From NCBI GenBank assembly GCA_948099385.1, contig CANUEZ040000168.1:11070001-11134000 (forward strand): DNA of 64,000 bases. The letters are read 5' to 3'. The notes beneath the pieces were generated by a model. It was not told the origin of the DNA. It saw only the letters and a list, made by a program, of their open reading frames with translations, and ran no database searches. The first letter of the stretch is position 1. The number at the start of each line of letters is the position of its first letter. The DNA is from Fasciola hepatica. Its lineage: Eukaryota > Platyhelminthes > Trematoda > Plagiorchiida > Fasciolidae. Both the position numbers and the translations under genes were made by a program. This document shows, one piece after another, positions 1-10,270 of this stretch.

Positions 1-1470
1 TGCGACGATTAACATGGAGATGGAGAGATAATCGCATTCAAACTAATGCATGGTCTGACTGTACGTACGTGGACCAGTAAGATCTACAGTTCTGAACAAA
101 ACTGCGCAACCGGTAGCTTACGGCGATATGGTCAATTTGACTCAAGGTACTTGTAGAGTTAGAGCGCCATGTCGCTGTGCGACGCGAGCTGTGTCGGAAA
201 TTTGTCCTAGACAAGAACAATTGATTGTCTGCACAAAATTGGAGAAGCCTATCTCCGTCGTCTGTACGCTCAGCGGGTAAAGCACAACGCCCACCTAAAC
301 AGGCTTCTGACACACTGAGTTTTCCAACTTGTACATTGAAGTCACCAGCTAGCACTACAATGTCGGAACCTTTACTACTGCGAACGAGAGTGGCGAGGGC
401 ATCGTAGAACTCATCTTTCTGCAAGTATGAGCTGCAGTCCCTTGGGGCGTACGCCGAGATCACGAACAAATTGCGTTTAACACAACTATCCTTTCGAGCG
501 CCAACTGACCCTTGGAGTCTCACAGCGCATAAACGACTGTTAACAGGAATCCAGTCTAAAAGGGCAGCCTCAACCTTGTCAGTCAAGACAATTCCTACAC
601 CACGTTGACCCACAGCTCTAGCTGCTTCGTCTCCTGAGGTGCGCAGAATATACCTCGATGAGATACCAGGAGCAGTTAGTTGAATTACACTGCTGGAATC
701 CTGTATAGGCGTTTCACTTAAGCAGCAGACATCAGTCTTCAGAGAATCTGTTGTGAGCGCTGGGCACACCTGCTGACAGGGCTGCATGAGTGTACGCATG
801 TTGAAGGAGCCGAGATTCAGAGGCTGACGGGGCTTGAGAAAATGTGAGTTACCAGACAGAGGATTATTCCCGACACTATTTGACAGTGAATCGTTGCGAG
901 TATCGACCGTGTTATCAATGGGAGCATTATGGGTGGATAGATGGGGCAAAGAGGGATGGTTAGAGACAGAAGACAAAGGTTGAATAAAAGAGAGGGAACT
1001 CTGATCAGTAGGACACTTATCACTACCCACCCCGCTCGATGCAATGGGCAGCGCGGTCCTGATTATCCTGCACGACGACCGATGCAGTATGGAATTCTTT
1101 GTATTGGTGCAGTTCATGGGAGATGTTGGACGGGTACTGCTAGGGTGTCCAGCCACAAAGCAGGAGAACGATTAGGGTCCTCATCGAAAGCCTTTAGTTC
1201 TAACAAGAACCTATCTGCAAGGCAGCGGGATGGCTTTGTGGAAGCTCATTTGCTTGGGTCAATTATTCTTCCACTGATTTTGCCGATTGAGTTGCCAGCT
1301 CAAATCGACCCCCAACCTGGAGGACCAGGAGACTGGACTTTGTCTGACCTCTACCCATTGACCTGTCAGGTATGATTGCATCTCCGGCTTAAGGAAGCCA
1401 TCCTGTATAGCTCTTTGGGTCATAGAGGCGCGCAAGCCACCACACCAAGTCAAGATGCAGTCTCTACCCA
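1..1470 (-). mobile_element. RTE-like non-LTR retrotransposon, copy A (5' part, cut by window edge)
   Basis: This is the 5' portion of an RTE-like non-LTR retrotransposon read on the minus strand; its RT half lies left of position 1. It is nearly identical to copy C at 21501-22950 and close to copy D at 47540-49010, which defines the 5' boundary near 1455-1470. From 5' to 3' it holds a short leader reading frame (1471-1259), a spacer, and the endonuclease part of the main ORF (1156-38). The frame is closed by TGA at 40-38, the same site as in copy C. Classification rests on the endonuclease and, in sister copies, the RT motifs. Confidence 0.85.
38..1156 (-). pseudogene. RTE endonuclease-domain ORF (372 aa), ended by in-frame TGA
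   Basis: This encodes the apurinic/apyrimidinic-type endonuclease that nicks target DNA for target-primed reverse transcription. Visible motifs are an LGSFNMRTL entry near residue 115, CLSETPIQD near 145, AGDFNVQVG near 270 and SQIDHIAVSYR near 340, the Asp/His-rich active-site blocks of this family. In copy D the frame continues through this point into RT, so the 372-residue product is only the front third of the usual polyprotein. The TGA at 40-38 is followed directly by an ATG (37-35) in the same frame. Whether any protein is made is unknown. Confidence 0.8.
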
Positions 1471-1471
1471 C
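1259..1471 (-). other. Conserved leader ORF at RTE 5' end (about 60-70 aa)
   Basis: This is a short reading frame upstream of the endonuclease ORF, containing the stretches GLRASMTQRA and DGFLKPEMQS. The same peptide is readable in copy D (49054-48800, minus) and in a more diverged copy on the plus strand at 38240-38430, which suggests an element-encoded leader peptide or a constrained 5' UTR. RTE elements sometimes carry a very short first ORF, but I do not recognise a domain here. Coding function is inferred only from conservation between copies. Confidence 0.45.
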
Positions 1472-1474
1472 CTA

Positions 1475-2750
1475 CTCTGTAGTTCCATGGGTCAGCGGTG
1501 CACCATGGCCCTCAGTATGTGTAGTGTTTTCAGGTCCGATCGACAGCCCAGGTGATTCAGAGCCAATCTTAAGTTGTTGTCCAAGCCGACCCCCCAGAAT
1601 TTTGACGGATTTGCACCAAAATAGTTTACTGTCTTCGGAGCAACTTGGTTCCCTTCCAAACAGGCCAAGCTTCACCAACATGCTGACCATAAAGAATAGC
1701 TCACTATGAAGGCAGGGTATCCCTTGACGCATTTATCGATTTTTCCAAAGCCTCTGATGGTGTCCCGCCTGACCAGCTTCTCTATGGACTCAGGATGCAC
1801 GGCATCTCCGGTCACCTACCGTCCCTGAATGGGAGCTTTTTAAAGAACGCAGCCTTCTCGGTTCGTGTGTGTACGTTTCGGTCTTAACCTGCACCCACCG
1901 ATATAGGATTCTCTCGGGGCTCGGTTCTTGGTCCTCACCTACTCCTCATTAACATCAACTACCTCCTGATGTAGGTCCGGTCAGCATAGCGATGTACGCG
2001 GTTGATGCCACAAGCTGGGACAACCGTGCAAACGATGCACAGTCAGCCATTGACTCTGTCATACTGTGGTCAGCCGACCGGAGCCTCCCAATAAATAAGG
2101 ACCAAAGTGCGAGCACGTTAGTAAGCAGTGCTTTGTCTCACCTCTTCAAGATGAATGGAGACACAAAAATCCAAGTAGTGGATCGGCGCAAAGTCATTGG
2201 TTTCTGGGTGCGCAGTAATCTCGCTTTCTTCTGCCATCAAGAGAAGGCTAACAAAACTGTCCTTTGGACCCTAAACCTTATTAGGCGAACCCTTCGGGTG
2301 ATTTCCAAAGGGGACTTCCGTTCTCTGTATAGAACCTATATTCGATCACTCTTGAGATACGGCTGCAAGATAGAGCACACTGGCTTCATCAGAGATCAGA
2401 GCGTTTTTGAGCGGATTCAGAGGAAAGCCACCAAAAAGGTACATGGCTTACGAATAAAACTATACCCCGTTCGTCTAAAATCACCTAATCTCTACCCTTT
2501 CGAGACAGCCGTATAAGGAAAGACCTCGTCAAGGAATGAGTCTGGGGAGAGTTTAAACGAGGAAAAGTGACAACGGATACACGGTGGGTAAGGCTTAATT
2601 TCGAGACAATGGGGGCAATAGTAAAGAATCGGCCGGGTCTAAGAAGGACATTGTCTTAGGAAGTAGAAAAAGCAATGTTCCCGCAGATGGCGCAAGAAAT
2701 TGGTCAGCAAAGCATACTCATTATATTGAATACCTGGAACTCGTAGCACG
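1475..2750 (+). mobile_element. CR1-like non-LTR retrotransposon remnant
   Basis: This is a decayed plus-strand CR1-like reverse-transcriptase fragment. At 1650-1850 broken frames resemble the RT core of CR1 elements: a Ser-Phe-Thr-Asn-Met-Leu block, then an FSKASDGVP block in the place of the usual F-S-K-A-F-D. The 3' part of the RT and its C-terminal domain is readable at 1992-2516. The 3' boundary is unclear; a degraded N-T-W-N-S motif near 2730 resembles the CR1 C-terminus. Several stops and frameshifts make it non-functional. Confidence 0.6.
1992..2516 (+). pseudogene. CR1-like RT C-terminal fragment (174 aa)
   Basis: The frame begins within RT motif C (AVDATSW where FADD-type residues normally stand) and runs through SVILWSADRSLPIN, GFWVRSNLAF and FRSLYRTYIRSLLRYGCK, then FERIQRKATKKVHGL. 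These match the order of blocks in the thumb and connection region of CR1 polymerases. The catalytic Asp pair is not preserved, and no endonuclease frame lies upstream in this copy. It is a dead fragment. Confidence 0.6.
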
Positions 2751-3116
2751 GCTTGGACTCCTTGGGCAGGCAGTGCGAGAAACCGGACGTTTACCGACTC
2801 AAGCCGCAGATCCTATGGCCTTAAACAAACTACTACCCTATATAGTAGCAGCGAATAGTGTCGTCCTGGTTAAACGACGGCTGCATGACTGCTGGAATGC
2901 GGCTTTCCCAGGCCATGCCTAGCCAAAGGAGCATGTCCTCAAGTTACATATCTCTTCCATTTCCTTCTTTTCTAGGACAAAATACCGGCTTCGCCCCACC
3001 CAAGAAATAAGTTACGCAGGCAGCGCCTTTTTACTAATTCATTTGCATTCATGGAGAGTTCTCGATGGTAAGCTTGGCAGCAAGAAGAGAAAGTGAACCC
3101 GTCTATCCAGAGTACC
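2751..3116. other. No gene recognised
   Basis: No convincing coding frame or element motif was seen between the CR1-like remnant and the dispersed repeat. The composition is mixed and could be decayed repeat 3' sequence. Confidence 0.4.
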
Positions 3117-3345
3117 GGGGGGGGGGCACATCCCCTCAGCTCCTGCGATCGCTTTCGCCTAGGAAGTCAATGAAAAAAGACCGTGGACTGCCAACTGCGT
3201 ATATTCTCACAGGACCTGGGTGCAGGGACCGCACGTTGGCGTGTGCCGAGGAGGTGTGTCGGAAGTGGCGCTTGTGGTAACCGCGTGCGCGAAGCATACA
3301 GTTAAACAAGTGATAAATAGGCTGTGGTCGGCTGATCACCACAGA
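3117..3345. repeat. Dispersed 225-bp repeat, copy 1
   Basis: This segment is strongly similar to 13963-14187 in the same orientation: both run from a gcacaccccctcagctcc-like start to a gctgatcac end. A more diverged copy sits at 17560-17700. The repeat lies either side of the BEL array plus Gypsy-1, so I considered LTR status, but the similarity ends without TG..CA borders and the sequence beyond it differs. Class unknown. Confidence 0.7.
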
Positions 3346-3984
3346 AACCCTCTCCCAGAAGACCGCCCGTAAGAAGTGCTTCGGTTTAGGAGTCCGGCAT
3401 GCGAACGGGTATGTACTCTGTGGTAAAGCCCGTGGAACAAATAAATATTGCCTTTCTTTGTGACTTTAAACCATCCGTGGGTTCGGATAGCAGCCCCAAA
3501 GTCCTCGGATCCGGTGGTATTGCCCGTGAATGACATCCGGTCACCTGAATGGCAGAACAAACGTGACAACGACAGAAAGGAGTGGTATTAGGTCAAAATG
3601 AATAAATGAGCTTGGGAAGTAAAAAAACGACCGATTGAAGCCATTTTATCTAAGTTAAAATTGAACTGACAACATAGGTCCCCGAAGGAGGAAAAAGGGG
3701 AATGAAGGCAGAAGAGAAAGTAAAAGTTACGTGCGGTAGAATGCCGTGGTGGGCACTGGAGGGAGACACTGTGGAGAGACCGCCGTAGCTGAATACCTAA
3801 CCCGAAAATCTCGAAAGTTCAATGCGGGAAGTAGAAATTTCTGGTGCCTACGGCCAAGGTGTCCATGGAGCTATCTCTTTGCTTACCCCAGTGAATGGCC
3901 TAGTACATGTTCAGCTTGGTAAAGGGGTGCTGTGGTCGGTCTCTTCGTTAGTGCATGAGTCCTGCTTATGGGTCTCGGAGGGCG
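3346..3984. other. Left flank of BEL array, no gene recognised
   Basis: No recognisable protein or RNA was seen. Short open frames exist on both strands without family resemblance. The last bases join directly to the GACGG target-site duplication of the array. Confidence 0.4.
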
Positions 3985-3989
3985 GACGG
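3985..3989. repeat. Target-site duplication GACGG, left
   Basis: These five bases immediately precede the TG of the first BEL LTR. The identical five bases follow the final CA of the third LTR at 9421-9425. BEL/Pao elements normally make 4-6 bp duplications. Confidence 0.85.
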
Positions 3990-4366
3990 TGTAACAGCCG
4001 GTCGTGAAAAATCCCCCTTTTTCCCTCGCGATTCAGTGTTTTTCCCAACATCACTCATTTCCATACACTATTGACTTGTCTTTACGAACTGGTTGTTTTT
4101 CTGGACCAATTGTTGTTCGTTCGCGCCCAGAGCGCTACTTTGGCACATCCTTGTTCAGGACCTGCGTGACGCACGTGCTGTCTGCTCACACGCTGCTATT
4201 CGGTTTCTCGTTGTTGAGTCCTTGTGATCGTATTATTGAGGTTTGTATATTGTTTATGTCATTGTTTATTTTATTAATCTAGTATCGTAGAATATCACGG
4301 ATAATCGTCTTCTGATTTCGGGATCCGTTGCGAATTTGGCTACGCATTGCTCAAACGTTCGTAACA
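3990..4366 (+). repeat. BEL LTR 1 (377 bp)
   Basis: It starts TGTAACAGCC and ends TTCGTAACA, i.e. TG..CA borders. It differs from LTR2 and LTR3 at about three sites in its first half (near 4092, 4124 and 4139). No tRNA-like primer-binding site follows; the next bases begin an inverted copy of the LTR itself. Confidence 0.9.
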
Positions 4367-4369
4367 ATA

Positions 4370-4629
4370 CTCAATAATACGATCACAAGGACTCAACAAC
4401 GAGAAACCGAATAGCAGCGTGTGAGCAGACAGCACGTGCGTCACGCAGGTCCTGAACAAGGATGTGCCAAAGTAGCGCTCTGGGCGCGAACAAACAACAA
4501 TTGGTCCAGAAAAACAACCAGTTCGTAAAGACAAGTCAATAGTGTATGGAAATGAGTGATGTTGGGAAAAACACCGAATCGCGAGGGAAAAAGGGGGATT
4601 TTCCACGACCGGCTGTTACACCGCCCACC
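4370..4629 (-). repeat. Inverted partial LTR plus polypurine-tract sequence, unit 1
   Basis: Positions 4370-4620 are the reverse complement of LTR1 3990-4240 (251 bp, about three mismatches). Positions 4621-4629 are the complement of the GGTGGGCGG purine run that precedes LTR2 and LTR3. The two arms could form a hairpin with a loop of about 129 nt. The inverted block sits where gag, protease and RT would be, and integrase coding begins directly after it. Confidence 0.9.
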
Positions 4630-5261
4630 TGAACTTCGACACAAAGTATCCTATACTGCTGCCTGCGAGACAACCTGTAGTAGAGCTAATGATTCAACAC
4701 GTCCACGCCATGGAGGGACATGCCGGGGAAAGTCACGTGACGAGCGTCATCCGAAAGCGTCTTTGGTTGTTGAGAGGACGAGAGACTGTAAAATGCGTAA
4801 TCCGACGGTGTGTGCAATGCAGGAGACGCAATGCCACAGCAGGCAAACAACTCATGGCCCCACTACCAGAATGCAGGGTGACTACGGGCTGGTGGCCGTT
4901 CAGTGACACCGGGTTGGACTATTTCGGGCCCTTGTGGATCAAGTGCGGGAAAAGATTAGAAAAGCGATACGGATATATCATGACGTGCATGAAATCACGT
5001 GCGATACACCTAGAAGTCGCACATTCGATGACGACCGATTCATTTCTACGGGCCTTGCAAAGATTTATCAACCGAAGAGGCGTACCGGCCGATATATACT
5101 CAGATAATGGATCGAACTTTGTGGGCGCTCAACGGGAATTGCAGCGTTGGCACAAGAACATCAACAGGAACGAACTGCAGAATCGAACCGTGGCCTACGG
5201 CATACGATGGCATTTCAACCCCCACAGGCCAGTCACCGAGGCGGCATATGAGAACGCATGA
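4622..5261 (+). pseudogene. BEL/Pao-like integrase, N-terminal and core part, unit 1
   Basis: In-frame coding resumes at about 4622, with a Met at 4689. The zinc-binding part (His residues in HVHAMEGHAGESH, then CVQCRRR) is followed by core residues in TGLDYFGPL and YSDNGSNFVG, the first two catalytic Asp. Near 5218 a one-base shift takes the frame off course and it ends at 5261. The BEL/Pao assignment rests on the spacing and on the W-P-F-x-x-T-G-x-D-Y-F-G-P context. Gag, protease and polymerase are absent upstream, so this is an integrase-only remnant. Confidence 0.85.
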
Positions 5262-5809
5262 TCCGGTCCGCCAGACGGATATTGCTGTCAATCATGGAGC
5301 AGCAGCCGCCCGACGACGAGACGCTGAACACCGTCATGACTGAGGTGGAGCGAATCCTGAACAACCGCCCCCTGGTTCCAGTACTGAACGGCGACCCCAC
5401 CCACCTGGCGCTCACCCCTAACGACTTATTGACGCTAAGGTCGAACGAGGGTTTCCAAGGGCCGGTAAACCTTCGTGGGAGCTACCTCCACGGGTGGAAG
5501 CAAGCGAACTATCTGGCCAAGGTCTTCTGGAGGCGATGGCTACGGAAGTACCTACCGGCTTTGCAGACTCGACAGAAGTGGCTGGCCAAAACAAGACCAT
5601 TCAAAGTTGGGGACGTGGTTATGATCGCCGACGAACGCGCACATTTCAGCGCTTGGTCTTTGGGAGTAGTTACGGAAACCATCAAAAGCACTGACGGAAT
5701 GATAAGAACGGTGAAGGTGAAGACAGCTAACGGAGTGCTCATTCGTGACATACGCAGTATTAACCTACTCGAGAGCGAAGACGGAGGAGCTGATAACCCT
5801 GAGGCCTAG
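5258..5809 (+). pseudogene. BEL/Pao-like integrase C-terminal part (183 aa), unit 1
   Basis: The frame continues from the integrase core after the frameshift. It contains RSARRILLSIM, the EVERILNNRPL block, the PTHLALTPNDLL block and a basic C-terminal domain (QKWLAKTRPFKVGDVVMI) of BEL/Pao integrases. The catalytic Glu codon lies just upstream in this frame (5252-5254), directly after a stop codon standing where the family has Trp. The stop at 5809 is the natural end. Both lesions recur in unit 2. Confidence 0.85.
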
Positions 5810-6516
5810 TAAACCTTTTTCACACCAGTAATCGAGGTGGATAAAGAAACACCATATATACCACAGAATCTCCGTCAAACACGTTAAGGTGCTCGCGGTC
5901 CTTTCGTTGACATTACAGAAGGTTCTTTCCGATATGTGGTGATGAGTGCGATTCCATTATACATCCCGATACATACACGCATGCACGACGCACTCTACAT
6001 CCCGTAAACCCATCATACATGTGACAGTGTTCTTTGTTTGCCTTTTGTTGACGCTACCGAATGCCCCTTGCATATGTGGAAGTAGCGGAGCTCAGGTCAC
6101 ACACACATGCTACATTTACTCGTTTTCTTGCCACGCGGTCTTTTGTTGACATTGCAGAAAGTCCTCCTTTGACGTGTAGTCATACCTGTGATTTCATTGT
6201 AACCCCGGCACACACACACACACGCACACGCACTCACACACACACTCAAGCGCGTACATCCAGGACCGGACGGCCCCTTACGAGGACAACGTCTATGTGA
6301 CCATTCACGCCCGCCATCGGTCATTTGGTCTTGTGGAAGATGTAGACTAGCCTCACGTCTATGTATCCAATGGATTAGGTGCGACCAGTAGTAGAACGTC
6401 GACGACGAGCATTAGACGCGCGCACTGACAGCGGGGCCTAGGCAGGTAGGAAGAATCAGTACCTTTATACCGAACCTTTGACTCTGCTAAGGATCCAGGA
6501 GGATTTTGGTGGGCGG
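5810..6516. other. BEL unit 1 non-coding 3' region with CA microsatellite
   Basis: No family-level coding frame was seen. A CA-rich microsatellite lies around 6211-6245. The segment ends in a purine-rich run (GGTGGGCGG) just before LTR2, suitable as a polypurine tract for plus-strand priming. Confidence 0.7.
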
Positions 6517-6893
6517 TGTAACAGCCGGTCGTGAAAAATCCCCCTTTTTCCCTCGCGATTCAGTGTTTTTCCCAACATCACTCATTTCCATACACTATTG
6601 ACTTGTCTTTACGAACTTGTTGTTTTTCTGGACCAATTGTTGTTTGTTCGCGCCCAGAGCGCTACTATGGCACATCCTTGTTCAGGACCTGCGTGACGCA
6701 CGTGCTGTCTGCTCACACGCTGCTATTCGGTTTCTCGTTGTTGAGTCCTTGTGATCGTATTATTGAGGTTTGTATATTGTTTATGTCATTGTTTATTTTA
6801 TTAATCTAGTATCGTAGAATATCACGGATAATCGTCTTCTGATTTCGGGATCCGTTGCGAATTTGGCTACGCATTGCTCAAACGTTCGTAACA
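6517..6893 (+). repeat. BEL LTR 2 (shared middle LTR)
   Basis: 377 bp, apparently identical to LTR3. It serves both as 3' LTR of unit 1 and 5' LTR of unit 2, with no GACGG or other duplication at either of its edges. That excludes two independent insertions side by side. Confidence 0.9.
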
Positions 6894-6896
6894 ATA

Positions 6897-7156
6897 CTCA
6901 ATAATACGATCACAAGGACTCAACAACGAGAAACCGAATAGCAGCGTGTGAGCAGACAGCACGTGCGTCACGCAGGTCCTGAACAAGGATGTGCCAAAGT
7001 AGCGCTCTGGGCGCGAACAAACAACAATTGGTCCAGAAAAACAACCAGTTCGTAAAGACAAGTCAATAGTGTATGGAAATGAGTGATGTTGGGAAAAACA
7101 CCGAATCGCGAGGGAAAAAGGGGGATTTTCCACGACCGGCTGTTACACCGCCCACC
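6897..7156 (-). repeat. Inverted partial LTR, unit 2
   Basis: Same structure as 4370-4629, offset by 2527 bp: the complement of LTR2 6517-6767 plus the complementary purine run. Its conservation shows that the inversion predates the duplication of units. Confidence 0.9.
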
Positions 7157-7788
7157 TGAACTTCGACACAAAGTATCCTATACTGCTGCCTGCGAGACAA
7201 CCTGTAGTAGAGCTAATGATTCAACACGTCCACGCCATGGAGGGACATGCCGGGGAAAGTCACGTGACGAGCGTCATCCGAAAGCGTCTTTGGTTGTTGA
7301 GAGGACGAGAGACTGTAAAATGCGTAATCCGACGGTGTGTGCAATGCAGGAGACGCAATGCCACAGCAGGCAAACAACTCATGGCCCCACTACCAGAATG
7401 CAGGGTGACTACGGGCTGGTGGCCGTTCAGTGACACCGGGTTGGACTATTTCGGGCCCTTGTGGATCAAGTGCGGGAAAAGATTAGAAAAGCGATACGGA
7501 TATATCATGACGTGCATGAAATCACGTGCGATACACCTAGAAGTCGCACATTCGATGACGACCGATTCATTTCTACGGGCCTTGCAAAGATTTATCAACC
7601 GAAGAGGCGTACCGGCCGATATATACTCAGATAATGGATCGAACTTTGTGGGCGCTCAACGGGAATTGCAGCGTTGGCACAAGAACATCAACAGGAACGA
7701 ACTGCAGAATCGAACCGTGGCCTACGGCATACGATGGCATTTCAACCCCCACAGGCCAGTCACCGAGGCGGCATATGAGAACGCATGA
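7149..7788 (+). pseudogene. BEL/Pao-like integrase, N-terminal and core part, unit 2
   Basis: This is the same frame and protein as at 4622-5261 (Met at 7216), with the zinc-binding His/Cys residues and the first two catalytic Asp retained. It breaks at the same one-base shift near 7745. No amino-acid difference from unit 1 was seen. Confidence 0.85.
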
Positions 7789-8336
7789 TCCGGTCCGCCA
7801 GACGGATATTGCTGTCAATCATGGAGCAGCAGCCGCCCGACGACGAGACGCTGAACACCGTCATGACTGAGGTGGAGCGAATCCTGAACAACCGCCCCCT
7901 GGTTCCAGTACTGAACGGCGACCCCACCCACCTGGCGCTCACCCCTAACGACTTATTGACGCTAAGGTCGAACGAGGGTTTCCAAGGGCCGGTAAACCTT
8001 CGTGGGAGCTACCTCCACGGGTGGAAGCAAGCGAACTATCTGGCCAAGGTCTTCTGGAGGCGATGGCTACGGAAGTACCTACCGGCTTTGCAGACTCGAC
8101 AGAAGTGGCTGGCCAAAACAAGACCATTCAAAGTTGGGGACGTGGTTATGATCGCCGACGAACGCGCACATTTCAGCGCTTGGTCTTTGGGAGTAGTTAC
8201 GGAAACCATCAAAAGCACTGACGGAATGATAAGAACGGTGAAGGTGAAGACAGCTAACGGAGTGCTCATTCGTGACATACGCAGTATTAACCTACTCGAG
8301 AGCGAAGACGGAGGAGCTGATAACCCTGAGGCCTAG
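7785..8336 (+). pseudogene. BEL/Pao-like integrase C-terminal part, unit 2
   Basis: Same as 5258-5809, including the stop codon directly before the catalytic Glu codon. The shared lesions indicate that one already broken unit was duplicated. Confidence 0.85.
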
Positions 8337-9043
8337 TAAACCTTTTTCACACCAGTAATCGAGGTGGATAAAGAAACACCATATATACCACAGAATCTCC
8401 GTCAAACACGTTAAGGTGCTCGCGGTCCTTTCGTTGACATTACAGAAGGTTCTTTCCGATATGTGGTGATGAGTGCGATTCCATTATACATCCCGATACA
8501 TACACGCATGCACGACGCACTCTACATCCCGTAAACCCATCATACATGTGACAGTGTTCTTTGTTTGCCTTTTGTTGACGCTACCGAATGCCCCTTGCAT
8601 ATGTGGAAGTAGCGGAGCTCAGGTCACACACACATGCTACATTTACTCGTTTTCTTGCCACGCGGTCTTTTGTTGACATTGCAGAAAGTCCTCCTTTGAC
8701 GTGTAGTCATACCTGTGATTTCATTGTAACCCCGGCACACACACACACACGCACACGCACTCACACACACACTCAAGCGCGTACATCCAGGACCGGACGG
8801 CCCCTTACGAGGACAACGTCTATGTGACCATTCACGCCCGCCATCGGTCATTTGGTCTTGTGGAAGATGTAGACTAGCCTCACGTCTATGTATCCAATGG
8901 ATTAGGTGCGACCAGTAGTAGAACGTCGACGACGAGCATTAGACGCGCGCACTGACAGCAGGGCCTAGGCAGGTAGGAAGAATCAGTACCTTTATACCGA
9001 ACCTTTGACTCTGCTAAGGATCCAGGAGGATTTTGGTGGGCGG
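8337..9043. other. BEL unit 2 non-coding 3' region
   Basis: Copy of 5810-6516 with a CA microsatellite near 8738-8772. One base difference from unit 1 was seen (near 8958). It ends in the same purine-rich run before LTR3. Confidence 0.7.
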
Positions 9044-9420
9044 TGTAACAGCCGGTCGTGAAAAATCCCCCTTTTTCCCTCGCGATTCAGTGTTTTTCCC
9101 AACATCACTCATTTCCATACACTATTGACTTGTCTTTACGAACTTGTTGTTTTTCTGGACCAATTGTTGTTTGTTCGCGCCCAGAGCGCTACTATGGCAC
9201 ATCCTTGTTCAGGACCTGCGTGACGCACGTGCTGTCTGCTCACACGCTGCTATTCGGTTTCTCGTTGTTGAGTCCTTGTGATCGTATTATTGAGGTTTGT
9301 ATATTGTTTATGTCATTGTTTATTTTATTAATCTAGTATCGTAGAATATCACGGATAATCGTCTTCTGATTTCGGGATCCGTTGCGAATTTGGCTACGCA
9401 TTGCTCAAACGTTCGTAACA
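9044..9420 (+). repeat. BEL LTR 3 (377 bp)
   Basis: Terminal LTR of the array, with TG..CA borders, directly followed by the second GACGG. It appears identical to LTR2. Confidence 0.9.
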
Positions 9421-9425
9421 GACGG
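9421..9425. repeat. Target-site duplication GACGG, right
   Basis: Matches 3985-3989 exactly and shows that the outer LTR ends are genuine integration ends. Confidence 0.85.
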
Positions 9426-9929
9426 TAATCTGTCGTTGGCCAGCGGGTATTTTGAAAAAACACGGTGTGATTCTCTCTAAAGCTGCATGCTTTTAGTGAT
9501 GGTGTCCGGAGATGGTGGATGGGTAGAACATCGACAAAGTTGTTCGCCGACGAGAAAGGAAATGGTGAATGGCTTCAGTATGGAAGACAAACCTCGAATA
9601 AGCAGCCACATCAGTGGGTAAAAAAAACTTTACTTTTATCGTTTGTTTTCTTTTTTTCTACAGCGTATCGGCGAAAAGAACGGGTCTCCTGTTCACCCGT
9701 CCACGGCTGGAGGTTAATGAAGGCGGCTGTCAGTTAAGGGCTGTGGCGGGAAGGCCGGGCTACTGGGCCATCGGCGTTTGTACGGTCGGTGTGTGGGATG
9801 CCAGGGACATGGGTGCCGGTCCTGAAGAATTCAACGGGGTGACATCGAACGGAATGGATTCAGCCGAAAAAGCTTGTTTCAGTCTGCCCCTGGTAATAGT
9901 ATCCTTTCTACCGCCGTGGTAGATGACGA
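9426..9929. other. Right flank of BEL array, no gene recognised
   Basis: This may be the 3' untranslated region or LTR of Gypsy-1, which ends just to the right, but no matching second LTR was found. Open frames here show no family resemblance. A poly-T/pyrimidine run lies near 9630-9660. Confidence 0.4.
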
Positions 9930-10270
9930 ATGTTTTCTCCAGGCCGCGCAGGAGTCTTTGGAGGCCGGAGTAGACAGGTAGTAGAGGAGCGCGTGCCTCT
10001 GTTCTAAGGAAAACTTACGTGCAGCCTTGGAGGCCTGGATGCAGGTAAACCCTCGTGTTTTGTTCAGTAACCGTGGGAAGGTGCGGCCTACGCATCTGGT
10101 GCGTTAACCTGGCTGTGTAATCAGCGTAGTCAAAAGTGACAAGAGACTTCGGGGCTACCACGTCTCCAGGAATTCGACGCACCACCAAAAGTAAGTTTCG
10201 CTGATGTAGTTTGTAGACCGGCCTTTGGAGTGCCGTGGTAACCTAAAAGTACTAGAGGTAGTGATTCCCA

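Larger units (their letters stand above)
3990..9420 (+). mobile_element. Tandem BEL/Pao-like array: LTR-IN-LTR-IN-LTR
   Basis: Three 377-bp LTRs at 3990, 6517 and 9044 are spaced exactly 2527 bp apart and enclose two internal regions that are almost identical (one difference noticed, at 6431 versus 8958). The whole array is flanked by GACGG. Each internal region lacks gag, protease, RT and RNase H. It consists of an inverted LTR copy, a broken BEL/Pao-type integrase frame, a non-coding 3' stretch with a CA repeat, and a purine-rich tract before the next LTR. Likely routes are unequal recombination between LTRs or insertion of a concatemer; a collapsed or expanded assembly is also possible. 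Confidence 0.85.

Noticed and set aside
3990..9420. 2527-bp period as a satellite
   Set aside because: Only two periods; LTR borders, integrase coding and the 5-bp target duplication identify a retroelement array.
9519..9922. Open frames on the plus strand as host exons
   Set aside because: No family resemblance, no supporting splice context, and location beside the end of Gypsy-1.
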